Under the pieces are notes generated by a model. That model ran no database searches, was not told the DNA's origin, and saw only the letters and a program-made list of their open reading frames with translations. Shown piece after piece: positions 27,893-36,968 of a stretch of 64,000 nucleotides of DNA (position 1 is the first letter of the stretch; the number at the start of each line of letters is the position of its first letter). The position numbers and the translations under genes were made by a program. This stretch comes from Psychrobacter cibarius (GTDB lineage Bacteria > Pseudomonadota > Gammaproteobacteria > Pseudomonadales > Moraxellaceae). Location: the NCBI GenBank assembly GCA_030686115.1, contig CP131612.1:3224001-3288000 (forward strand), written 5' to 3'.

Positions 27893-28271
27893 ATGGCCGC
27901 CAAAACCGTCACGATAGAAAGCAAAGACTATGTCTTTAGCACGCTCAAAGAAGCACAGAAATACTATGATGCCATCGTAAAAGAGCTTTATGATGCAAAA
28001 CTTATCCTGACAAAGGGTCAGGACTTTGAAGATTTAAAGTGGATATACACCACTTACTGTGGTTATACCAATCATAATGTCGATCGATTGAAAGAATCTG
28101 ACATCGTTGGCTTTAAAGGAATCAGCACAGTACAACAAAAAGGGGGGGCAATATATCCCCACAGAATGTTGTGCCATTATTTTTTCAGATGGCAGTTCTA
28201 AGTGTACAGAAGAAGAATTCTTTACCGACAAAGCCATCAAAGAGATTGCCATCAAGCAAAATCCACGCTAA
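27893..28271 (+). pseudogene. Frameshifted small gene (DUF3223-like layout)
   Basis: Starting at ATG 27893 (GGAAA six bases upstream), the frame encodes VTIESKDYVFSTLKEAQKYYDAIVKEL and continues to a run of seven G (28142-28148), after which it reaches unrelated residues and stops at 28201. If the run had six G, the frame would continue as YIPTECCAIIFSDGSSKCTEEEFF...KQNPR to TAA at 28271, giving 125 residues. The rebuilt protein has the small-domain layout of DUF3223 (helix with FxTxxEA, then C-terminal DGS), an uncertain match. It could be a true mutation, a slippage-controlled gene or a base-call error. Confidence 0.65.
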
Positions 28272-28347
28272 TTTGGGCTTATTAAGTAGCTAAAATAGCT
28301 TTAAACGCTCTTTTTCGAATATTTATGCATTATTTTTAAAATAGTAG

Positions 28348-28376
28348 TTGACAAGACTGCCGCTCTTACATAAAAT
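28348..28376 (+). promoter_or_regulatory. Strong sigma-70 promoter of the tRNA-Ala/tRNA-Glu unit
   Basis: Consensus -35 TTGACA (28348-28353), 17-base spacer, -10 TAAAAT (28371-28376), 17 bases before the tRNA-Ala 5' end. Confidence 0.8.
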
Positions 28377-28393
28377 ACGCACACTCTTAGCGA

Positions 28394-28469
28394 GGGGCTA
28401 TAGCTCAGTTGGTAGAGCACTTGCATGGCATGCAAGGGGTCAACGGTTCGACTCCGTTTAGCTCCACCA
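28394..28469 (+). tRNA. tRNA-Ala (anticodon GGC)
   Basis: Acceptor stem GGGGCTA pairs with TAGCTCC (28459-28465, one G-T), discriminator A, encoded CCA. The anticodon stem-loop CTTGC-ATGGCAT-GCAAG carries GGC, reading GCC and GCU. D-arm and T-arm are canonical. Confidence 0.95.
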
Positions 28470-28616
28470 TACTATTTATTGCAACGCTCAGTACTACTGA
28501 AACGTAACCATAAATACTCGCTAGTAGGACGATATCAGCACCTAGGCAATGCTTACTTATTAAGCTATCTGATATTGTGAAGTACCGTTGTAACCATTGG
28601 TTATAACACTCTATGC

Positions 28617-28692
28617 GTCCCCATCGTCTAGAGGCCTAGGACACCGCCCTTTCACGGCGGTAACGGGGGTTCGAATCCCCCTGGGGACGCCA
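28617..28692 (+). tRNA. tRNA-Glu (anticodon UUC)
   Basis: Acceptor GTCCCCA pairs with TGGGGAC (28682-28688), discriminator G, encoded CCA. The anticodon stem-loop CCGCC-CTTTCAC-GGCGG carries TTC. It lies 147 bp after tRNA-Ala and before a shared terminator, so the two are probably one transcript. Confidence 0.95.
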
Positions 28693-28770
28693 CTATTCGG
28701 CGTCACTTATTAGCACTTTTGCTTAGCACCTTTAAGCATCAGGTTAGACTAATAAGCGAACAATAAAAAA

Positions 28771-28804
28771 GCCCAGTCATCATACGGTGACTGGGCTTTT
28801 TTAT
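28771..28804. terminator. Terminator after tRNA-Glu
   Basis: GCCCAGTCA (28771-28779) pairs with TGACTGGGC (28788-28796), flanked by A6 and T6, so it can act in both directions and also serves the minus-strand gene ending at 28863. Confidence 0.88.
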
Positions 28805-28862
28805 GTCTATTGGTTTTGTTATATCCAGTTCATTATAGTTTGGATAAGCTGAAATTAATATA

Positions 28863-29162
28863 TCAACGATCATAACAAGAGACAAACTCTCTAATCGCCC
28901 AGCCCCAATGCCTGTATTCGCCCTTGTAATAGCCTTCTAAATATACCCACGGACGATTTTTATTATCATAAGTAGTATCTGTGACATACACCTCGCGATC
29001 ATTACGCAGCTTATTAATAATCTTGCCATTAGGCTCGTCGCGAATGTTTAGTGGAGTACCCGTCGGATCTGTTACTTTGCAAACTCTCTCGGCATGCGCG
29101 GCATTTATCCCAACAGTCGTGGCCAAAACAGATACAGCAATGGTATAAGCCAAACGTTTCAT
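28863..29162 (-). CDS. Secreted SH3b-like domain protein
   Basis: A 99-residue exported protein. Signal peptide residues 1-24 (ending INAAHA), then a single bacterial SH3-like fold: VTDPTGTPLNIRDEPNGKIINKLRNDREVYV, where LNIRDEPNG is the usual SH3b core. Two cysteines (28 and 96 approximately) could form a disulfide. Such proteins bind cell-wall peptides or act as periplasmic adaptors; no catalytic domain is attached. Monocistronic. Confidence 0.75.
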   Translation of the reverse strand: MKRLAYTIAVSVLATTVGINAAHAERVCKVTDPTGTPLNIRDEPNGKIINKLRNDREVYVTDTTYDNKNRPWVYLEGYYKGEYRHWGWAIREFVSCYDR

Positions 29163-29446
29163 CTCAAATCCTTATTATCAACAAATGTCTTATTAATCTC
29201 TGATATCTTATCAGAGTTCAGATTGCGGTATCTGCGATTTTATAAGATATTTACGTTTTATTGATTTCGATAAAGACTGAAGCCATAACCTGCTTTATGG
29301 TTTTTAATATCAGTATTTATTGAATGATTTATTCTATTGCCAACCCGTAAGATCCTCGCTACCATCAATCCTATAAGAATTTTATAAAATGTATAAATAC
29401 TTTATAACATACAAATTTTTAGGCTTAACACAAGGACGTTTTAACC

Positions 29447-30100
29447 ATGTTCGGGATTGAGAATTATCTAGGGTTTATTTTAGCCGCCATCTTGTTAAAC
29501 CTGACCCCAGGCACGGATAGCATGTACATCATTACCCGTAGTATTTCGCAGGGGCAAACGGCAGGGTTTTATTCTGTGTTGGGTATTACTTCAGGCATTC
29601 TGGTGCATACGCTGTTGGCTTCGCTAGGATTGTCCGTGTTGCTGGCTAACTCCCCTACGGCATTTATGCTCGTAAAATATATTGGTGCCAGCTATTTGTG
29701 CTATCTAGGCGTCAAAATGCTCATAAGTAAACAACAGCCTTTGATAGCCGCGAGTTTGCAGGATGACGAGAAGCCAAAGCCCGTTCAGCCTTTAGATCAC
29801 TGGCAAATATATAAGCAAGGTGTGCTCACCAATACCTTTAATCCAAAAGTCGCATTATTCTTTTTGGCGTTCTTCCCTCAGTTTATCGATACCAGTTATG
29901 CTTATAGCATGGTGTCGTTCGTCATTTTAGGGCTGACCTTTGCTGTCACTGGCTTTATATGGTGCTTGTGCTTAGCATTATTGGCGTCAAAATTCAGTGA
30001 AAACCTGAGAAAAAACCCCTCTATCGAAGCCATTTTAAACAAGATAAGCGGTGTGGTATTTATTGGCTTGGGAATTAGGCTGTTGACTGATAAAGGTTGA
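29447..30100 (+). CDS. LysE/RhtB family amino-acid exporter
   Basis: Inner-membrane exporter, 217 residues with about six helices. The family signature is clear: LNLTPGTDSMYIITRSISQGQTAGFYSVLGITSGILVHT, YIGASYLCYLGVKML and FNPKVALFFLAFFPQFID. Likely exports a neutral or hydroxylated amino acid such as homoserine or threonine. An AAGGA ribosome site precedes the ATG. It is followed on the same strand by an AT-rich small gene after 32 bp. Confidence 0.87.
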   Translation: MFGIENYLGFILAAILLNLTPGTDSMYIITRSISQGQTAGFYSVLGITSGILVHTLLASLGLSVLLANSPTAFMLVKYIGASYLCYLGVKMLISKQQPLIAASLQDDEKPKPVQPLDHWQIYKQGVLTNTFNPKVALFFLAFFPQFIDTSYAYSMVSFVILGLTFAVTGFIWCLCLALLASKFSENLRKNPSIEAILNKISGVVFIGLGIRLLTDKG

Positions 30101-30132
30101 AACCATTGGAATAAATAGCAGAGGAAATAATA

Positions 30133-30591
30133 ATGAACGATGATACTAAGCAAAAAATCACTTTATTACTTGAAGAGTTAATTAATACTCCATGCTCAGA
30201 GTCAAGGCAAGTAGCAATAAAGCGTGAACTAGACAAACTGTCTCCTGACCCATTTTGGAGTGACTATATATTCTGGAGTGATGAATATGTAAACGAAAAT
30301 GGAGATATAAATTACGAGGCGTTGTTTGATAAAATTTCTGAGTATCCAAATTCTCATGAGTATAAAACAAAGAGTCGAATTTTAGAGTTGGCACAAAAAC
30401 TTGTTATTAGAGATTTCTCTGATATTAGCGAAGTTGATATCGTAAATGAAATCAATGAACTGTCTCCTGATATCAACTGGACGAATTATCTTTTTGTCGA
30501 TAAGACCTGCTTAAAAAATGACGGCAGCATCGATAAAGAAGCATTCTTAAATAAAATATTTAAGGAGAGCTGGAATGAAAACTTTGGATAG
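30133..30591 (+). CDS. Hypothetical protein with two ~40-residue repeats
   Basis: A 152-residue acidic cytoplasmic protein. It contains an internal duplication: ELDKLSPDPFWSDYIFWSDEY...NGDINYEALFDKI and EINELSPDINWTNYLFVDKTC...DGSIDKEAFLNKI. The pattern LSPD-x-x-W-x-x-Y and NDG-x-I-x-x-E-A is shared by both halves. The base composition is visibly more AT-rich than neighbouring genes, suggesting transfer. GAGGAAA precedes the ATG. I do not recognise a function; it could be an orphan immunity protein, which is only a guess from size, acidity and composition. Confidence 0.6.
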   Translation: MNDDTKQKITLLLEELINTPCSESRQVAIKRELDKLSPDPFWSDYIFWSDEYVNENGDINYEALFDKISEYPNSHEYKTKSRILELAQKLVIRDFSDISEVDIVNEINELSPDINWTNYLFVDKTCLKNDGSIDKEAFLNKIFKESWNENFG

Positions 30592-30640
30592 TTCATTGGA
30601 ATAGATTTGCAGATACGTGTTTCCCTTTTCCCAGATAATA

Positions 30641-30682
30641 AAAAAGCCCAATCCCCTACTTTAACTGGGGTTGGGCTTTTTG
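30641..30682. terminator. Bidirectional terminator of acnA
   Basis: AGCCCAATCCCC (30645-30656) pairs with GGGGTTGGGCT (30667-30677), flanked by A5 and T5. It lies 28 bp after the acnA stop on the minus strand and also after the 152-residue gene on the plus strand. Confidence 0.85.
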
Positions 30683-30704
30683 TCATACTAAGCTCAATTG
30701 ACCA

Positions 30705-33503
30705 TTACGCAGCGTTTTTACTTTCAGCAGCTAACTGACGTAGAACATAGTGCAACACGCCACCATGACGCACGTACTCGCGCTCTTTTGGCGTCTGTAG
30801 CATGACATTGACATCAAAGCTCTCAGACGAACCATCGGCACGTGTAGCCGTGACTTTGGCGGTCTTGCTCTCGCCATTATCTAGACCTGTAATGCTAAGC
30901 ACTTCAGAGCCGTCTAGATTATAAGTTTCTGCATTTTCACCATCTTTAAAGGTTAATGGCAATACACCCATACCGACGAGGTTTGAGCGGTGAATACGCT
31001 CAAACGAGCTGGTCAATACTGCTTTTACGCCAAGCAAAATTGTCCCTTTCGCTGCCCAGTCACGGCTAGAGCCAGAGCCATATTCTGCACCGCCAAGTAC
31101 CACGAGCGGACGCTTGTCTTCTTTATACTTCATTGCCGCATCATAAATCGCCATTTCTTCGCCGTCTTGAAGCGTGGCGCTATCGCCTTTGAAGTAATAA
31201 GTATAGCCGCCCTCTTTGCCAGCCATCATGGTATTTTTGATACGGATATTGGCAAAGGTACCGCGCGTCATTACCGCGTCATTACCACGGCGTGAGCCAT
31301 AGCTATTGAAGTCGGCTTGCATCACACCGCGCTCTTGCAAGTACTTACCTGCTGGCGAGTCTGGATCGATATTACCGGCTGGTGAGATATGGTCAGTGGT
31401 GATTGAATCGCCGAACAGACCCAAGATACGCGCGCCTTCGATATCAGGAATTCCTTCTGGCTCCATGGTCATTCCATCAAAGAACGGCGGGTTTTTAATA
31501 TAAGTAGACGCTTCGCTCCACGGATACAACTGGCTATCGGCTGAGCTAATGGCGTTCCAGGCGGCACTACCGTCAAACACTTCACCGTAGTTTTTGCGGA
31601 ACATATCCGCATCGATATTATTGGCAATCAGCTCATTGATCTCATCTGACGTTGGCCAAATATCTTTCAAGAAGACATCTTTGCCATCTTGATCTTGTCC
31701 TAACGGCTGCGTCGTTAAATCAATATCAACCGTACCTGCCAGCGCATAAGCCACTACCAATGGTGGTGACGCCAAATAACTGGCTTTTACGTGCGAGTGG
31801 ATACGACCTTCAAAGTTACGGTTACCTGACAACACGGCAGCAGCGACTAAGTCTTTTTCTTCGATACCTTTTTCAATCGATTCTAAGAGCGGTCCTGAGT
31901 TACCGATACAAGTGGTACAACCATAACCCACTAAATAGAAGCCTGTTTTTTCGAGCTCGTCCATTAACTTAGATTTTTCAAGATAATCGGTGACGACTTT
32001 CGAACCGGGAGCCAATGAAGTTTTGACCCAAGGCTTAGCTTTTAGACCTTTTGCAGCGGCTTTTTTCGCCACCAAACCTGCACCAATCATCACCGCAGGG
32101 TTTGAGGTATTGGTACATGAGGTAATCGCTGCGATAACGACAGAACCATCACGCAATTTATGGCTCTTATCATCGATATTGACGTCAGAGAAAACATTAG
32201 GCTTAGCATAGAGTCTATCCGCTTGCTCCTGCTCGCCGCCTTCTTCATCAAAGCGTACCTTGCCTTCGACTTCTGATTTGCGGTCTTTGGTCATTTTTTC
32301 TAAAGTTTCGCCAAATTTTTCGTGCATATCAGATAAATTGATACGCTGCTGTGGCAAATTCGGACCGGCAAGTGCAGGCTGTACCGATGATAAATCAAGC
32401 TCTAGTTTACTTGAATACGTTGCCGCTGGGGTATCGGCATCGTGCCATAAACCTTGCGCCTTGGCATACTTTTCGACCAACTCAATCTGACTTTCTTCAC
32501 GACCTGATAGACGCAAATAATCAATTGCCATTTGGTCAATCGGGAAAATACCACAGGTTGCCCCATATTCTGGTGACATATTGGCAATCGTCGCACGATC
32601 CGCCAGTGGCATACTGTGTAAGCCTTCGCCATAAAACTCCACGAATTTACCAACCACACCATGCGCACGCAGCATTTCAACCACACGCAATACCAAATCT
32701 GTCGCGGTAACGCCTTCAGTGAGTTTGCCTTTTAACTCAAAACCGACCACTTGTGGAATCAGCATTGATGACGGTTGACCAAGCATTGCCGCCTCCGCTT
32801 CAATACCGCCGACACCCCAACCAAGCACACCGATACCATTAATCATCGTCGTATGACTGTCCGTACCGAATACCGTGTCTGGATAAGCAGTCAGCTCACT
32901 TTTACCATCAACATTGACATCAGCAGCCATTACAACACGAGCTAAGTATTCAAGGTTAACCTGATGCACGATACCAGTGGCTGGTGGTACGACCACAAAG
33001 TTTTTAAACGCATTACGACCCCAATGCAGGAATTCATAACGTTCATTATTACGTTTAAATTCAATTTTTTCGTTCAAGTCTAGTGCATCTTCTCGGCCAT
33101 AAGCATCGACTTGTACAGAGTGATCGACAACCAATTCACTCGGGATAAATGGGTTAATTTGCTCAGCTTTACCGCCAAGCTCAACCACCGCATCACGCAT
33201 GGCTGCCAAATCGACAACTGACGGCACACCAGTAAAGTCTTGCAAGACCACACGGGCTGGCATAAAGGCGATCTCTTTTGACGCTTCTGCGCCTGCATCC
33301 CAGTTAGCAACGGCTTCGATATGGTTTTTGCCGACAGATTGACCATCATCTTCATTACGTAATAGGTTTTCTAAGACGATTTTCATACAAAATGGCAATT
33401 TACTGATGTGCTCAAAGGTTTCGGTCAACTTTGGCAAACTGTAATAGGCATGTTCCTTGCCCGCGACCGAAATGGTGTCTTTTACATTAAAAATATCACT
33501 CAT
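30705..33503 (-). CDS. acnA: Aconitate hydratase A
   Basis: Citrate-cycle enzyme that interconverts citrate and isocitrate through a [4Fe-4S] cluster; AcnA is the IRP1-type isoform. 932 residues. The cluster cysteines lie in [12 protein letters not shown] and [14 protein letters not shown]; other blocks include [28 protein letters not shown] and the swivelling-domain [14 protein letters not shown]. A strong AAGGAAG ribosome site precedes the ATG. An insertion of charged residues ([29 protein letters not shown], broken here only by position near 400-430) lengthens the linker. Confidence 0.95.
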   Translation of the reverse strand: [932 protein letters not shown]

Positions 33504-33962
33504 GGTAGCTTCCTTATCGTTGTTATAGATCCTAAGCCCAAACGGTTATAGGTTTATGCTGAGGATTGGTGGCTAGATAGATGATTGTACGAGTTGCATT
33601 CAAAATCATTATTATTTGACACAGTAGAATATAAAGCTGAGTTAACAAAATAGCTAAGCGACCCTTTAGGACTTAACAATAACGCTCTTTTACCATAACA
33701 AAACGGCGGCGCTTTGTTAACGTCTAGACGTTGTCAAATCGTGGCATAATCGTAAACGTAACAAGGGTTTAACGTTCTATTATTAAGTATCAATATATTT
33801 TCCAAAGACATATTAGAATCAAAGGTAGTGGGTAAACCAGTCGCTGCATACGAGCCTTATCTGTTAGACGTTTGGCTGCGCTATGCTATTATGGTGCGCT
33901 TTTTACCGCTAGGCAAACGCCTCGAAACAATCGTTTCGCGCGCTATTTATTGATGAGTTTTT
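33504..33962. other. Intergenic region acnA / YdjM-like gene
   Basis: 459 bases with no gene; it contains the divergent promoters of acnA and the downstream membrane protein. An inverted repeat CGAAACAATCGTTTCG (33923-33938) lies 25 bp before the membrane protein ATG and may be an operator. No recognisable SOS box was found. Confidence 0.5.
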
Positions 33963-34679
33963 ATGGCAAATTTTAACACCCACCTGAATGTTGCATTCAT
34001 GGTCAGTGGTACACTCAGTTTGACAGTTTATAAAGCGGGATTGATTGATGATTCGGGGTTTTTAGTTTGCGTGGCGCTCGGCACTATCGGTGGGCTGCTG
34101 CCTGATTTGGATTCTGATAACTCCACACCGATTAAGCTTGGGTTTAATATCACCTCATTTATCTTTGCCTTTGGTTTGGTCATGCATTGGCGCAGTGAGC
34201 TGAGTTTGCTCGCCCTGATTGCATTATGGCTAGCAGGCTACGGCTTTATGCGTTATGTGGTTTTCTCTATTTTTACCAACATGACCGTGCATCGCGGCGT
34301 CATTCACTCCGTGCCTTATATGGCAATTTTGGGTTTGGGGCTGACTTATTTAAGCTACTACATCTTGCACCTCCCACTGACGGCAAGCTGGTTTTACGGT
34401 TTATTTTTATTCGGTGGCGCGCTAGTGCATTTGACATTGGACGAGCTATATAGTGTTAACTTATCGAATATGAAAATGAAGCGCTCATCAGGTACAGCGA
34501 TGAAGTTTTATCAGCCTAAAGATAAGTGGTGGTATTTATTGCTATATACACTGCTCGCCATGTTGGTCTATTTTGCCCCGCCGTTTGATGCATTTTGGCA
34601 GCAGCTGCGCGACCCAGCACCATGGGCACAGCTAAAAGTTGGCATATTGCCAGAACTGATAAAAAGCATGCTGCGATAA
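33963..34679 (+). CDS. YdjM-type membrane-bound metal-dependent hydrolase (DUF457)
   Basis: A 238-residue inner-membrane protein with about six hydrophobic helices. The family pattern is present: N-terminal H7 (FNTHLNVAF), GGLLPDLDSDNS, and the HRGVIHSVPY motif, which together place His and Asp metal ligands as in YdjM/DUF457. The activity of the family is unproven, although phospholipase-like metal chemistry has been suggested. An inverted repeat precedes the start. Confidence 0.75.
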   Translation: MANFNTHLNVAFMVSGTLSLTVYKAGLIDDSGFLVCVALGTIGGLLPDLDSDNSTPIKLGFNITSFIFAFGLVMHWRSELSLLALIALWLAGYGFMRYVVFSIFTNMTVHRGVIHSVPYMAILGLGLTYLSYYILHLPLTASWFYGLFLFGGALVHLTLDELYSVNLSNMKMKRSSGTAMKFYQPKDKWWYLLLYTLLAMLVYFAPPFDAFWQQLRDPAPWAQLKVGILPELIKSMLR

Positions 34680-34724
34680 AGATACGGTAAAGCAATAAAA
34701 CCCAAGCAAAAATGAGAATAAAAC

Positions 34725-35315
34725 ATGCAACCTAATCTACACGTTTGCCCTTGCCAAATTAATCCACTATCAAGCGCTATCAGCTCACCACTACTTTATA
34801 AAGATTGCTGTCAGCCTTATCATGAGGCTGTTTATAATGATGCTCTTTATAATGGTGAGGTTGGCAAAGCAGAGGGTATAAAAGCGGAGACAGCCGAACG
34901 TCTTATGCGGTCGCGTTATAGCGCCTTTGTATTGATTAAGCCAGACTATATCGTCAAGACTACGCTACCCGCGCAGCAAAACTTGCTTGATATTAACGCG
35001 ATTGAATCGTGGGCAAAAGAGACGAATTGGGCAGGATTAGAAATCGTAGCGCACACGCCAAAGTTAGGCAAACGCCATGCGCAGGTCGAATTTAGGGCTT
35101 ATTTCAAGTCAACTAATAATGCAAGTAATTTAGAAGAGAAAGTGCAGGCGCATCATGAATTGTCTGCCTTTGTGAAGGTGACAGACAAAGTCAATAATGA
35201 TGTACGCTGGTATTTTTTGGATCCGACTGTTTCAATGTCTGTGACGCAAAAGCAGCCGTGTGTTTGTGGTTCAGGTGAGAAGTTTAAGCGGTGTTGTGGG
35301 GTGTACTTGAGTTAG
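34725..35315 (+). CDS. YchJ-like protein with two SEC-C motifs (UPF0225)
   Basis: A 196-residue protein of the YchJ family. Cysteines at both ends form zinc-binding SEC-C motifs: C-x-C...CC near residues 8-29 (CPC...KDCCQPYH) and PCVCGSGEKFKRCCG at the C-terminus. The middle (TAERLMRSRYSAFVLIKPDYIVKTT) is the diagnostic YchJ block. Function is unknown, probably a nucleic-acid or protein-binding zinc protein. The stop is three bases from the stop of the convergent PIN gene. Confidence 0.83.
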   Translation: MQPNLHVCPCQINPLSSAISSPLLYKDCCQPYHEAVYNDALYNGEVGKAEGIKAETAERLMRSRYSAFVLIKPDYIVKTTLPAQQNLLDINAIESWAKETNWAGLEIVAHTPKLGKRHAQVEFRAYFKSTNNASNLEEKVQAHHELSAFVKVTDKVNNDVRWYFLDPTVSMSVTQKQPCVCGSGEKFKRCCGVYLS

Positions 35316-35318
35316 TAA

Positions 35319-35783
35319 CTAAATTAGTTTTCCTTCGTAAAGAGTATATAGCTTCTCAAGCTGCGGCAAGTGCTTGTCATTAGATAGCAATTCGATATCA
35401 TTAATCTTAGCCGTAGCAAAATGAAATATATCAAACTGACGTTTATCAATATTTTTATTGACATTATTTTCGTTGGCAATAAATTTATCTAATCGGTATA
35501 AATCAGTAGCCAAATCTGCGACGTCTTGACTGATATCTAAAGTAGTTAAGCTATTCATCACATTGATGTATTTTCCAATCTCACTATCTTGTTTCTTCCA
35601 CAAAAAGTATCTAAGAAACTCATAACGAATAAGCGGAGTTATCACTATTTCTACATTGTTTAGCGCTATTTCACTATGTAATTCTTTCAAATTCTGTAAA
35701 AGTTGAGTATCATTTTCATCACTTTTACCTTCAAGCAAACTAATCAGATAATTTGTGTCTAGAAGCTTCTCTTTCTCTTTCAT
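35319..35783 (-). CDS. PIN-domain nuclease partner of the ATPase
   Basis: A 154-residue PIN-fold protein, the fold of VapC RNases. All four acidic metal ligands can be placed: Asp9 (LLDTNYLI), Glu55 (RYEFLRY), Asp118 (FDIFHFATA) and Asp136 (LLSNDKHLP). The expected activity is Mg/Mn-dependent cleavage of RNA, possibly tRNA. No VapB-type antitoxin is adjacent; instead its ATG overlaps the stop of an ABC-type ATPase gene by four bases, so the ATPase is probably the partner and regulator. AT-rich relative to the housekeeping genes around it. Confidence 0.78.
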   Translation of the reverse strand: MKEKEKLLDTNYLISLLEGKSDENDTQLLQNLKELHSEIALNNVEIVITPLIRYEFLRYFLWKKQDSEIGKYINVMNSLTTLDISQDVADLATDLYRLDKFIANENNVNKNIDKRQFDIFHFATAKINDIELLSNDKHLPQLEKLYTLYEGKLI

Positions 35784-36895
35784 AATTGCCTTGCCTCTAA
35801 CTGCTTAATTTTTTCATCTAATAAACTTAGTAATGCTTGTTTCGCTTCTGTTTGCTGTGGCGCATTATCTCGCGCTAACTTAAGACGATTGATATCAATA
35901 TCAAAAGCATCCTTCAATAAGTCTACAAACGCTGCATTATTCGGATATTCTATTAGCTCTGTTTTTACTACCCCATCTCCTTTATCGCGATATAGCTCAT
36001 AGGCTTCACCATGTTGTAATTGGCTAAGTACGATAGCGGAGTGAGTAGTGATATAAAAGGTAGTATTCGGGAATAGACGTTTCAAGGTAGGAATAATAGT
36101 CGCTTGCCATTTGGTATGAAGATGGCTTTCTATTTCATCAATGAAGACCACTCCTTTGACATAGGCAATATTCGTTTCGTTAGTAAAATAACTGTAGCCC
36201 GAAATAATGGATTGCATGATTTTCAGTATTGACGCAAAGCCGCTTGATAGTTCTGATAACTCAGTTTTCTTACCAGTAACTTTAATAAATACACGGTTAT
36301 TTCCTGATATTTCAAGAAACTTACTATCAATTCGTTCATCCAATTTGTTAAGTAAATTTAGCAGTGTGGTGATTTCAACTTCGCGATTATCTTCGGCGGT
36401 TTGGTAAGGGTTAGCAGATTGAGCACGCTGAATTATCCATTGGTTTAATAGTTCACCCATTCCTAAACTATGCATTTTTTTATTATTCAAAGTCGAAAAA
36501 CTTTCATCAATATATTTTTTTAAACGTGTATCCCGAGTACCAATGTTCTGATTTACATCTATTTCTTCATAATCAATGGTTCCACGATTCAAAGCACCAA
36601 TCATGACTACAGCTGAATTATGACTTTCGAAGCCCTTTAAGCTTTTATCAGAGATATCATTAAATGTACGTCCATCAGAAATTATATTGTTAAATGCAAA
36701 TAGTTCGTCACTCATAATACTGGCATAAAGGAGTCCGTTGGTAATGAAGCATAGAGTAAACAAAGCCTCCAAACACTTTGTCTTGCCGATACCGTTTTCA
36801 CCAATCAGGCAGTAGACTCTTTGGTCAGGTTGAAAGCTGAGATGTACATCGCCTACGCCCACAAGCTGTTTGATTTGAATGTCATTGCCTAACAT
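35780..36895 (-). CDS. AAA/ABC-type ATPase (AAA_15/21-like) with PIN partner
   Basis: A compact 371-residue ATPase of the RecF/OLD-like class found in defence systems. Walker A is GENGIGKT (residues 32-39), the signature-like motif is LSELSSGFASILK, Walker B is GVVFIDEIESHLH, and the switch histidine is in YITTHSAIVLSQL. The central insertion (about 85-215) is charged and probably helical. There is no C-terminal Toprim or nuclease domain, so the effector is probably the overlapping PIN gene. Ribosome site AGGTGA precedes the ATG. Comparable two-gene ATPase/nuclease modules are Septu (HNH) and PARIS (Toprim); I know of no named PIN version. Confidence 0.82.
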   Translation of the reverse strand: MLGNDIQIKQLVGVGDVHLSFQPDQRVYCLIGENGIGKTKCLEALFTLCFITNGLLYASIMSDELFAFNNIISDGRTFNDISDKSLKGFESHNSAVVMIGALNRGTIDYEEIDVNQNIGTRDTRLKKYIDESFSTLNNKKMHSLGMGELLNQWIIQRAQSANPYQTAEDNREVEITTLLNLLNKLDERIDSKFLEISGNNRVFIKVTGKKTELSELSSGFASILKIMQSIISGYSYFTNETNIAYVKGVVFIDEIESHLHTKWQATIIPTLKRLFPNTTFYITTHSAIVLSQLQHGEAYELYRDKGDGVVKTELIEYPNNAAFVDLLKDAFDIDINRLKLARDNAPQQTEAKQALLSLLDEKIKQLEARQL

Positions 36896-36968
36896 GGATT
36901 CACCTAATTTTTATTAAACTATTAATTTCATAGTGGAACAGCCAATTTAAAAATACAAGTCAACCATC

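Noticed and set aside
28863..29162. SH3b protein as a cell-wall hydrolase
   Set aside because: Only the binding fold is present; no catalytic domain is encoded.
35319..35783. PIN gene as an ordinary VapC of a VapBC pair
   Set aside because: No small antitoxin gene lies beside it; the overlapping partner is an ATPase.
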